A stretch of 64,000 bases of DNA from Nocardioides aurantiacus (lineage in GTDB: Bacteria; Actinomycetota; Actinomycetes; Propionibacteriales; Nocardioidaceae), in contig NZ_RKHO01000001.1 in the NCBI RefSeq assembly GCF_003752505.1, forward strand, positions 930,001 through 994,000. The letters are read 5' to 3'. Made by a program: the position numbers and the translations under genes. The first letter of the stretch is position 1. Each line of letters opens with the position of its first letter. This document shows, one piece after another, positions 51,663 through 59,509 of this stretch. The notes beneath the pieces are model-generated. The model had not been told where the DNA came from and did no database searches. It saw only the letters and a program-made list of their open reading frames with translations.

Positions 51663-53870
51663 TCAGTCGGACGGACCGAGGGGACTGCTGGCGAACGGAC
51701 CGGCGCCCTCACCGGGATCCTCGAGAGGGAGCGCGGCCGCGATGGCGACCGTGTCGGCGGCGGGGGCGGCGCCCACGACCCCCGTCGGCCCGTCGAGCGG
51801 CAGCGTCAGCACGAAGGTCGTGCCCACCCCGCCGGGGCCCTCGAGCGCCGATATCCGGCCGCCGTGGCGGGCCACCGCGCGCTGGCAGATCGCCAGGCCG
51901 AGGCCGGTGCCGGGGTAGCCGCCGGTCGCGGCGGAGCGGAAGAAGCTCTCGAAGACGCGGGCCCGGTCGGCACGCTCGATGCCGAGGCCGTTGTCGGTCA
52001 CCCGCACCTCGAGCCGGTCGTCCACCACCCGGCTGGTGATCTGCACGTGCGGGCGTACGCCGGGCGCGACGTACTTCACGGCGTTGCCCACCAGGTTGGC
52101 GAACAGCTGCCGGGTGAGCAGCTCGTCGGCCCGCACCCGGCCCAGGTCGCGGTGCTCGACCACGGCCCCGCGGTCGCCGACCCCGAGGTCGCGGACCACG
52201 TCGGCGAGGACCTCGTCGAGGTCGAGCCCGGTGCGGTGCAGCTCGGCGCTGCCGGCGAGCGTGTAGGCCAGCAGGTCGTCGATGAGACGCTCCATGCGCC
52301 GGGCCGCGCCGTCGAGCCGGTCGAGATGGGCACACGCGGCCGCCGGGTCGCCGCCGCCGTCCTCGAGCGCGTCGCGGGCCACCTCGGACCAGCTCAGCAC
52401 GGCTGTCAGCGGGTTCTTGAGGTCGTGGGCCACCACCCCGGCGAAGCTCGCCAGCACGCGGCTGTCGGCCCGCTCGCGGGTCACGTCCCGCAGCAGCACC
52501 ACCGCCAGCGGGCCGGGTGCGGGATCCGTGGCGCTCGTGGGGTCGGCGGCCCCGGCCGCGTCCTGGGGGTCGGTGACCTCGACCACCGTGTCGTGGTCGA
52601 GGGGGACCGCGGAGACCGACAGCACGCGCTCGGCCCCGGTGTCGGGGTCGACGCGCACCACGTCGGTCGGGGCGACGCTCTCCCCACGCAGGGCCCGGGC
52701 GTGGGGCAGGCCGTCCGGCAGCGCCGGGCGTCCGTCGATGCGGGAGTGCTCGACGTCGGCCGGGTCGTGGACGTGGCGCCCGGACGCGTCGGCGCCCCCG
52801 AGCTCGGCCGCGGCGGAGTTGGCCAGGACGACCCGTCCCCGGGAGTCGCTGACGCACAGCCCGTCGGACATGGCTTCCGTGACGGCGTCGAGGAGGGCCG
52901 CCCGCGAGGTCGCGCGGGACTCGGAGCGACGCAGCCGGTGGGTCAGGGCGGCCCGCTCGCCCACGCCGAGGGCGAGCAGCAGCACGAGCGAGGTGGTCAC
53001 GGCGACGAAGACCTGCAGGGCCACGGCCCGCGTCGTCGGGTCGGTCAGCACCGCGAACGGGCCCCACCCCAGGAGCGTCACGACCACGGCCGCGGTCCCG
53101 AAGCCCAGCGAGTGCAGCGCGCCGACCCACGGGGCGAACCGGTTGCCGATCCACGCCGAGGTGGCCAGCACGAGGTAGGTCACCGGCAGCTGCGCGTCGG
53201 CGCCGAAGACCAGGCCGCCCAGGGCCGCGGTGGCCAGGACCGCGAGCGCGAGCTCGGCGCCCGCGCGACGTCGCGGCTCCGCGGTCAGGGCGAGGCTCTC
53301 CCCGCGTCGCTCGCGCCGAGCCTCGCGCAGCGCGAGCACGGTGGCGGCCACCACGTAGGTGCCGCAGGCGTTGCGCACCACCCATGCCGGCGCCGTCGAC
53401 CAGGTCAGGTCCCCGGTCAGCGCCCACGACGCAGGGGTGCCGAGCAGCGACCCCACCACGGCGGCCGCACCGGCAGCGGTCGCCAGGCGCAGCAGGTCGC
53501 GGGGCCGGCCCAGCGACGGGCCGAGGTCGCCGAGCACCGGGCGCCGGGTGGCTCGCGCCAGCACGAGCCTCACGGCCGCCGCCTGGGCGAGGTTGGCCCC
53601 CGCCAGGAGCACGGCGGCGAGCGGTCCCGCGGGGGCGAAGTAGAGACCGGTCACGGCGGCGAGCAGGGCACCGTCGAGGAGCACCTCGCGACGCGTCGTG
53701 CCCCGGAGCAGCCACAGCGCCGCCACCCCGGCCGCGGGCCAGAACAGCGCCAGCCCGGTCTCGGGGAGGACCGCGAGCCGTCCGAGGGCGATCACCGCGA
53801 CGTAGAGCGCGGCCCACCCGAGCGGCACGGCCCAGCCCGTACGACGCAGCGGGCAGACGTCGGCGGTCAT
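51663..53870 (-). CDS. MASE1-type sensor histidine kinase
   Basis: A 735-residue membrane kinase. About eight helices of MASE1 type (LGWAALYVAVIALGRLAVLPETGLALFWPAAGVAALWLL; GNRFAPWVGALHSLG) fill the first 310 residues. A PAS domain (EAMSDGLCVSDSRGRVVLANSAAAELGG), a HisKA domain with AGVVAHDLKNPLTAVLSWSEV and an HATPase (NLVGNAVKYVAPG, DNGLGIERADRARVFESFFR, GTGLGLAICQRAVARHGG) follow. The ATG at 53870 is preceded by CACACT and 6 bases. No response regulator is adjacent. It separates the two candidate immunity genes on the opposite strand. Confidence 0.92.
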   Translation of the reverse strand: MTADVCPLRRTGWAVPLGWAALYVAVIALGRLAVLPETGLALFWPAAGVAALWLLRGTTRREVLLDGALLAAVTGLYFAPAGPLAAVLLAGANLAQAAAVRLVLARATRRPVLGDLGPSLGRPRDLLRLATAAGAAAVVGSLLGTPASWALTGDLTWSTAPAWVVRNACGTYVVAATVLALREARRERRGESLALTAEPRRRAGAELALAVLATAALGGLVFGADAQLPVTYLVLATSAWIGNRFAPWVGALHSLGFGTAAVVVTLLGWGPFAVLTDPTTRAVALQVFVAVTTSLVLLLALGVGERAALTHRLRRSESRATSRAALLDAVTEAMSDGLCVSDSRGRVVLANSAAAELGGADASGRHVHDPADVEHSRIDGRPALPDGLPHARALRGESVAPTDVVRVDPDTGAERVLSVSAVPLDHDTVVEVTDPQDAAGAADPTSATDPAPGPLAVVLLRDVTRERADSRVLASFAGVVAHDLKNPLTAVLSWSEVARDALEDGGGDPAAACAHLDRLDGAARRMERLIDDLLAYTLAGSAELHRTGLDLDEVLADVVRDLGVGDRGAVVEHRDLGRVRADELLTRQLFANLVGNAVKYVAPGVRPHVQITSRVVDDRLEVRVTDNGLGIERADRARVFESFFRSAATGGYPGTGLGLAICQRAVARHGGRISALEGPGGVGTTFVLTLPLDGPTGVVGAAPAADTVAIAAALPLEDPGEGAGPFASSPLGPSD

Positions 53871-53994
53871 GGGGCCAGTGTGCTCCACCGAGCACCGTGA
53901 CCCGTCGCGGGGAAGGCGCGTCGGTGGTCGGTAACGTGCTCGGGGTGAGCAGCGGCAGGCCGACGGTGCACCCGTACGTCGCCCCGAGGGCGTG

Positions 53995-54171
53995 ATGGAC
54001 GCCCGGGCGGCGACCACGCCACCGGTGCCGGTCGGGCAGCGCGTCGGGCTCGTCCTGGTCAGCCACCCGCCCCGCACCCTGGTGCGCCCCACGCGCCGGG
54101 TCGAGCGGGGCACGCCCGCCGCCGGGGTCCGCTGGGGCGGTCGGACGACATCGACGGGTGCCGACCGATGA
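53995..54171 (+). pseudogene. Remnant of the membrane immunity-like paralogue
   Basis: A 58-codon frame, too short for a full gene. Its start, MDARAATTPPVPVGQRVGLVLV, matches the start of the protein at 50817 (PPVPVGQRVGLGLA); at DNA level GTGCCGGTCGGGCA is identical. The rest (RTLVRPTRRVERG...) has lost all membrane helices. The stop overlaps the next gene's ATG (ATGA), so it still reads like a coupled upstream frame. Best seen as a paralogue shortened by internal deletion; a functional leader peptide is possible. Confidence 0.6.
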
Positions 54172-55034
54172 GCGAGCCGCGGGCCGGGGGCGGGCACGAG
54201 CTGCCCCGTCGCCCGGCGGTCAGGGTCTGGGGCGGTGTGGCCCTCGTGGTGCTGCTCTCGCTCGTGCCGCTCGCCGGTGCGGTGGTGATGGTGACCAGCG
54301 GCGGCTGGCTCGCCGCCTCGGGCCTCGCCCTGGCCCTGCTGGTCCTCAGCGCCGTGGTCTTCCTGGTCACGGCCACCGTCGTGCGCCGCACCGGGCGGGT
54401 CGACGCCCGGTCGCGCGACGGGGGTCTCGAGCTGCCCGTGTCGCGGTGGGTGCTCTCGTGGCTGGCCGCACTGGTGGTCCTCTTCGTGGTCTTCGCCCTG
54501 ACCCTGGTGGCCAACGCGCTCTCCGCCTCGGCCGGCGGTCCCTGGGGCCCGGTCGTGCTCGTGGCCGGCGTGCTCGGTCTCGGGGCGCCGATGGGCGTGC
54601 GGCTGCTGCGTGGCGACTACCAGCGCGGCGGCCTGCTGCTCACGCCGCGCGAGGTGGTGTGGTCGACGTACGACACCACGACCCGGGTGGCGTGGAAGGA
54701 CCTCGTCGGTGAGCGGCTCGTCGCCGACCCCGGGAGCCGGCTGGTGCTCGAGGCGCGCTCGGCGAAGGCGCTGCGCCGCACCCGAGGCCCGCAGGGCCTG
54801 GCCGAGCAGCCGGTCGGCGGTCCCCGGGTCGCGGCCCACGAGGTGTCGGTGCCGCTGGCCTTCCTCGGCTCCGACGGGGCGCTGGTGGCCGACCTGGTCG
54901 CGCACTACCGCACCCACCCCGCGGCGCGCCGCGAGCTGTCCGACCCCGAGACCGCTCGGCTCCGGTCGCGCACCGACCGCGCCGAAACCGGTTCGCCCCG
55001 TCGCGACGCGCGAACTAACCTGGGAGACGTATGA
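54168..55034 (+). CDS. Second four-helix/PH-like membrane paralogue
   Basis: A 288-residue membrane protein with two helix pairs (about 18-70 and 90-140), then GLLLTPREVVWSTYDTTTRVAWKDLVGERLV and SRLVLEARSAKAL, aligning with the PH-like part of the 50817 protein (shared pattern R.G.L.L...V...D....AW.D.V...R.LVL.AR). The end VAHYRTHPAARRELS matches AHWRATPAARTELG there. It is far from the putative toxin and joined by overlaps to the remnant before it and hflX after it. Confidence 0.65.
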   Translation: MSEPRAGGGHELPRRPAVRVWGGVALVVLLSLVPLAGAVVMVTSGGWLAASGLALALLVLSAVVFLVTATVVRRTGRVDARSRDGGLELPVSRWVLSWLAALVVLFVVFALTLVANALSASAGGPWGPVVLVAGVLGLGAPMGVRLLRGDYQRGGLLLTPREVVWSTYDTTTRVAWKDLVGERLVADPGSRLVLEARSAKALRRTRGPQGLAEQPVGGPRVAAHEVSVPLAFLGSDGALVADLVAHYRTHPAARRELSDPETARLRSRTDRAETGSPRRDARTNLGDV

Positions 55035-56557
55035 CGAACGCACCCGAACCCCTCGACCTCGCCCAGGAGCTCGCCGACACGGCGGACTGGGACGAGGTGA
55101 CCACCGAGCCGCGCCGCCCCGAGGTCGCCACGGCTCCTCCCACCACGCCCGCCTCGCCCGCCGACCCGGCCCCGTGGCCCGACGAGCGCGAGCAGACCAC
55201 CGGCGAGCAGGACCTCGCGGCTCGCCACCAGCTGCGCCGCGTCGCCGGGCTGTCCACCGAGCTCGAGGACATCTCCGAGGTCGAGTACCGCCAGCTGCGC
55301 CTGGAGCGCGTCGTGCTCGTCGGCGTCTGGACCCAGGGCTCGGTCGCCGACGCCGAGAACTCCATGGCCGAGCTCGCGCTGCTCGCCGAGACCGCCGGCT
55401 CGACGGTGCTCGACGCGCTCTACCAGCGACGCGACAGCCCCGACCCCGCGACCTACATCGGCCGCGGCAAGGTCGAGGGCCTGGCCGAGATCGTCAAGGC
55501 CAGCGGCGCCGACACCGTGATCTGCGACGGTGAGCTCGCCCCCAGCCAGCTGCGCAACCTCGAGGACAAGGTCAAGGTCAAGGTCGTGGACCGGACCGCG
55601 CTGATCCTTGACATCTTCGCCCAGCACGCGAAGTCGCGCGAGGGCCAGGCGCAGGTCGAGCTGGCGCAGCTGAACTACATGAAGCAGCGGCTCCGCGGCT
55701 GGGGCGGCAACCTGTCGCGCCAGGCCGGTGGCCGGGTCGCCGGTGGCGCGGGCATCGGTGGACGCGGTCCCGGTGAGACCAAGATCGAGACCGACCGCCG
55801 TCGCATCAACACCAAGATCGCCAAGCTCCGCCGCGACCTCACCCACATGAAGACCACGCGCGACACCAAGCGCTCGGGCCGCAAGCGGCACGAGATCCCC
55901 AGCGTCGCGATCGCGGGCTACACCAACGCGGGCAAGTCCTCGCTGCTCAACCGGCTCACCGACGCGGGGGTGCTGGTCGAGGACGCGCTGTTCGCGACCC
56001 TGGACCCCACCACGCGCCGCACCGAGACCGGGGACGGCCGCGTCTACACGATGAGCGACACCGTCGGGTTCGTGCGTCACCTGCCCCACCAGCTCGTCGA
56101 GGCGTTCCGCTCGACGCTGGAGGAGGTGGCCGACTCCGACCTGATCGTGCACGTGGTCGACGGGTCCCACCCCGACCCCGAGGGCCAGCTCGCCGCCGTG
56201 CGCGAGGTGCTGGCCGAGATCGGTGCGGACAAGGTGCCGGAGCTGGTCGCCATCAACAAGGCCGACGTCGCCGACCCGCTGGTCGTGGCCCGGCTGCGGC
56301 AGCGCGAGCCCCACTCCGTCGTGGTCTCGGCCCGCACCGGCGAGGGCATCACCGAGGCGCTGGCCGCCATCGAGTCCGAGCTGCCCAAGCCGGCCGTGGA
56401 GGTCTCGGTGCTGCTGCCCTACGACCGGGGGGACCTGCTCTCCAAGGTCCACGAGCACGGCGAGGTCATCTCGCTCGAGCACACCGGCGACGGCACCCGG
56501 CTCGAGGCCCGCGTCAACGAGGTGCTCGCCGGCGAGCTCGCGGCGTACCCCGGCTGA
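55031..56557 (+). CDS. hflX: Ribosome-splitting GTPase HflX
   Basis: A 508-residue GTPase that rescues stalled or heat-damaged 70S ribosomes. An extra N-terminal tail of about 60 residues is acidic. The HflX domain has LAETAGSTVLDALYQRRDSPDPATYIGRGKVEGL; the glycine-rich GRVAGGAGIGGRGPGETKIETDRRRI follows. G motifs are AGYTNAGKSSLLNRLT, DTVGFVRHLPHQLVEAFRSTLEE and NKAD. The ATG overlaps the upstream stop (ATGA), but GGGAG and a TAACCT hexamer (55016-55021) suggest its own start signals. In most actinobacteria it follows dapF; here other genes lie between. Confidence 0.96.
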   Translation: MTNAPEPLDLAQELADTADWDEVTTEPRRPEVATAPPTTPASPADPAPWPDEREQTTGEQDLAARHQLRRVAGLSTELEDISEVEYRQLRLERVVLVGVWTQGSVADAENSMAELALLAETAGSTVLDALYQRRDSPDPATYIGRGKVEGLAEIVKASGADTVICDGELAPSQLRNLEDKVKVKVVDRTALILDIFAQHAKSREGQAQVELAQLNYMKQRLRGWGGNLSRQAGGRVAGGAGIGGRGPGETKIETDRRRINTKIAKLRRDLTHMKTTRDTKRSGRKRHEIPSVAIAGYTNAGKSSLLNRLTDAGVLVEDALFATLDPTTRRTETGDGRVYTMSDTVGFVRHLPHQLVEAFRSTLEEVADSDLIVHVVDGSHPDPEGQLAAVREVLAEIGADKVPELVAINKADVADPLVVARLRQREPHSVVVSARTGEGITEALAAIESELPKPAVEVSVLLPYDRGDLLSKVHEHGEVISLEHTGDGTRLEARVNEVLAGELAAYPG

Positions 56558-56571
56558 GGCCGTACGCCGCC

Positions 56572-56584
56572 TAGGATCCGCGGC
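56572..56584 (+). promoter_or_regulatory. Leaderless promoter of DUF2207 gene
   Basis: TAGGAT (56572-56577), 7 bases, ATG at 56585, with no ribosome binding site. Same layout as at 43835. Confidence 0.55.
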
Positions 56585-57571
56585 ATGAGCCGGGACCGCC
56601 TCGCCGGGTCGGTCCTGCGCGTGGTGGCCGGCGTGCTGCTCGCGTGCCTGGTGCTGGCCCCGGTCGTGCGTCCGGCCGCACCGGTGCCGGACGTCGACGC
56701 CGGCGTGACGGTGACCGACCACCGGGCGGCGTACGCCGTGGACGGGCGCGGCACGCTGCGGGCGGCCGAGACGCTGACCGTCAGCTTCGCCCGCCCGACG
56801 GCGGGCCTGGAGCGCCGCTTCGACCTCCGCGACCCCGGGGCCGTGCGCGGCGACCGCTCGCCGCGTGACGTGGCCGTGACCCGCGACGGCCAGGCGGAGG
56901 AGGTCGCGCTCGAGCGCGTGGCGGGCGTGGTCGTCGCGCGGCTCGGCGACCACGACCGCGAGCTCACCGGGGAGCACGTCTACGTGCTGCACTGGACCGT
57001 CCCCGGGGTGCTGGCCACAGCGGGGGAGGACGACGACCGGGCCCGGCTGCGTCTCGACCTGCTGCCGGCCGGCTGGGGCACGCCGGTGCTGCGCAGCCGC
57101 ACCAGCCTGGAGCTGCCGGACCGGCCCGAGCGCGTGCGGTGCTCCGCCGCCGGGAGCAGCTGTCGTCCCCGGCTGGCCGACCGCGGCCTGGTCGTGGCCA
57201 CCGGCCGGCTGGCGGCCGGGGAGCCGGTGCGGGTCGACGTGGTGCTCGACGGCGAGGCCCCCGAGGCGGAGCGGTTGCCGTGGCCGCTGCGGCTGGTGCC
57301 GGCGCTGGGGGAGCGGTGGTGGCCGCCGGTCGTGGTGCTGCTGCTCGCCCTCGTCACGTCGTACGCCGGGACCCGGCTGGCCGCCCGGTCGCGACCGAGG
57401 CGCACCCGGCTGGCCGTCGTCGCGGCGGTGCTGGCGACGGCGGTGACCTGGGTGCTGGCGCCGTGGACGCTGGCCGTGCTGGTGCCGGGCGCGTTCGCCG
57501 TGGCCGCGCTGCCGCTGCTGCTCCCGGGTGGCGCCGGGCGGGCCGCCACCCGGGAGCAGGAGCCGGTCTAG
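56585..57571 (+). CDS. DUF2207-like membrane protein
   Basis: A 328-residue protein. A signal anchor (LRVVAGVLLACLVLAPVV) is followed by an extracytoplasmic domain of DUF2207 type (AYAVDGRGTLRAAETLTVSFARPTAGLERRFDLRD ... VYVLHWTVPGVL). Two or three C-terminal helices come last (WWPPVVVLLLALVTSYAGTRL, LAVVAAVLATAVTWVLAPWTLAVLVPGAFAVAALPLLLPG). It lacks the Gly/Ser/Cys-rich tail of many relatives. Function unknown. Its stop overlaps that of the converging BCCT gene. Confidence 0.82.
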   Translation: MSRDRLAGSVLRVVAGVLLACLVLAPVVRPAAPVPDVDAGVTVTDHRAAYAVDGRGTLRAAETLTVSFARPTAGLERRFDLRDPGAVRGDRSPRDVAVTRDGQAEEVALERVAGVVVARLGDHDRELTGEHVYVLHWTVPGVLATAGEDDDRARLRLDLLPAGWGTPVLRSRTSLELPDRPERVRCSAAGSSCRPRLADRGLVVATGRLAAGEPVRVDVVLDGEAPEAERLPWPLRLVPALGERWWPPVVVLLLALVTSYAGTRLAARSRPRRTRLAVVAAVLATAVTWVLAPWTLAVLVPGAFAVAALPLLLPGGAGRAATREQEPV

Positions 57572-59391
57572 GAGTCGCTCTTGCGCGGGTCGGAGGAGGC
57601 CAGCGTCTCCTCGTCGTAGGGGCTCTCCTCGACCGCGATCGCGAAGTCGTCGCCGTGGCGGGTGACGCCGTCGACCACGGCCTGCTCGACGGCGGCGCTG
57701 CCGTAGCGGCGGCGCACCATCAGCGGGTCCGAGCGCAGGTCCTTCACCAGCGCGACGCACAGCACGATCATCACCAGCACGAAGGGCAGGGACGCCACGA
57801 TCGTGAGGTTCTGCAGCCCGGTGAGCGCGTCGCCCCCGTCACCGCCGACCAGCAGCATCACCGCGGCCACGCCGCCCATCAGGACGCCCCAGAAGATCAC
57901 GGTGGCGCGCTTGGGCTCGATGGTGCCGCGCGAGGACAGCGTGCCCATCACGATCGACGCGGCGTCGGCGCCGGAGACGAAGAAGATCGCCACGAGCACC
58001 ATCACCAGCACGGCGGTGATCGTGGAGAGCGGCAGCTGGTCGAGCATGCCGAACAGCTGGCTCTCGGCCGCCTCGATGTCGCCCAGGCCGGCACCCTGCT
58101 GCTCCAGCCGGATGGCGGTGCCGCCGAAGATCGCGAACCAGACCAGCGAGACCAGGCTCGGGACCAGCAGCACGCCGGTCACGAACTGGCGGATCGTGCG
58201 GCCGCGCGAGATGCGGGCGATGAACATGCCGACGAAGGGCGTCCACGAGAGCCACCAGGCCCAGTAGAAGACGGTCCAGGTGGACAGCCACTCGGCCATG
58301 CCGTCGCCGCCGATGGCCTCGGTGCGGGCAGACATCTGGGCGAGGTCCTGCACGTAGGAGCCCAGGGCGGTCGGGACGAGGTCGAGGATGAAGACCGTCG
58401 GGCCGACGAGGAAGACGAACAGCGCCAGGGTCAGGGCGAGCACCATGTTGGTGTTGGACAGCCACTGGATGCCCTTCTCGACGCCGGAGACGGCCGAGAA
58501 GATGAACGCGATGGTCAGCACGACGATGATGCCGACGAGCACGCCGTTGCCGACGCGGCCGATCCCGGTCACGATCTCGAGCCCGGAGCCGATCTGCAGG
58601 GCGCCGAGGCCGAGCGAGGCGGCCGAGCCGAACAGGGTGGCGAAGATGGCCAGGACGTCGATGACGCGGCCGGCGGGGCCGGAGGTGGCGCGACGGCCGA
58701 ACAGCGGGGTGAAGACCGAGCTGACCAGCTGCGGGCGGCCCTTGCGGTAGACGCTGTAGGCGATGGCGATGCCCAGCACGGCGTAGATCGCCCAGGGGTG
58801 CAGCGTCCAGTGGAACATCGTGGTCGCCATGGCGTGCTGCACGGCCTCGGGGTTGCCGGCCGCGCCGGTGCCGGGGGGCGGGGTGACGAAGTGGGACAGC
58901 GGCTCGCTGACGCCGTAGAACATCAGGCCGATGCCCATGCCGGCCGAGAACATCATCGCGATCCAGGACACCGTCCTGAACTCCGGCTTCTCGCCGTCGT
59001 TGCCGAGCGGGATGTCGCCGAAGCGGCCCATGGCCAGCCAGATCACGAAGGCCACGAAGGCGGTGGCGGTCAGCACGAACAGCCAGCCGGTGTAGGTCGT
59101 GACCCAGGTCAGCGCGGTGGCGGAGACCGACGTCAGCGAGCCGGTCGAGACGAACCCCCACACCAGGAACGCCAGGCTGATGGCGGCGGTCACGCCGAAG
59201 ACCACCTTGTCGAGGCCGGAGCCGTGGTCCTGCTCGTCGACGACGCTCTCCAACGCCGGGTGCTCACCGGTCTGCGCCGCGCGGGCGACGAGGTCGGGGC
59301 TGGTGGACACGGCGTCGACGACGTCGTGACGACCGTCGTGGGGATCCCGCTCGGGTCCGCTCGCGGTCGGTTCGGTGGTGGTCGTGGCCAT
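57568..59391 (-). CDS. BCCT-family transporter (betaine/choline/carnitine)
   Basis: A 607-residue secondary transporter with 12 helices. The Gly-rich helix is FSAGMGIGLMFYGVSEPLSHFVTPP and the Trp-rich family signature is WAWWLSWTPFVGMFIARISRGRTIRQF; WTLHPWAIYAVLGIAIAYSVYRKGRPQLVSSV lies before it. An N-terminal tail of about 50 residues and a C-terminal tail of about 70 are cytosolic and could sense osmolarity, as in BetP. ATG 59391 begins the tail (MATTTTEP), with GGAGAGAGAGG about 10 bases upstream. It takes up a compatible solute, probably glycine betaine or choline. Confidence 0.93.
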   Translation of the reverse strand: MATTTTEPTASGPERDPHDGRHDVVDAVSTSPDLVARAAQTGEHPALESVVDEQDHGSGLDKVVFGVTAAISLAFLVWGFVSTGSLTSVSATALTWVTTYTGWLFVLTATAFVAFVIWLAMGRFGDIPLGNDGEKPEFRTVSWIAMMFSAGMGIGLMFYGVSEPLSHFVTPPPGTGAAGNPEAVQHAMATTMFHWTLHPWAIYAVLGIAIAYSVYRKGRPQLVSSVFTPLFGRRATSGPAGRVIDVLAIFATLFGSAASLGLGALQIGSGLEIVTGIGRVGNGVLVGIIVVLTIAFIFSAVSGVEKGIQWLSNTNMVLALTLALFVFLVGPTVFILDLVPTALGSYVQDLAQMSARTEAIGGDGMAEWLSTWTVFYWAWWLSWTPFVGMFIARISRGRTIRQFVTGVLLVPSLVSLVWFAIFGGTAIRLEQQGAGLGDIEAAESQLFGMLDQLPLSTITAVLVMVLVAIFFVSGADAASIVMGTLSSRGTIEPKRATVIFWGVLMGGVAAVMLLVGGDGGDALTGLQNLTIVASLPFVLVMIVLCVALVKDLRSDPLMVRRRYGSAAVEQAVVDGVTRHGDDFAIAVEESPYDEETLASSDPRKSDS

Positions 59392-59497
59392 GCCGAGTGC
59401 CTCTCTCTCCAGGTGTACGGGTCGTGCCGTGCTGCCGTGAGGCGGCTCGTCCTCCACAGGTCACCAGGGGGTGGCCGGGGTGAGCGGTCAACCAGCA

Positions 59498-59509
59498 TAA
59501 GGTGCTCCG
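59498..59509 (+). promoter_or_regulatory. Leaderless promoter of helicase gene
   Basis: TAAGGT (59498-59503) fits TANNNT and lies 6 bases before the GTG at 59510. There is no ribosome binding site. Confidence 0.55.
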
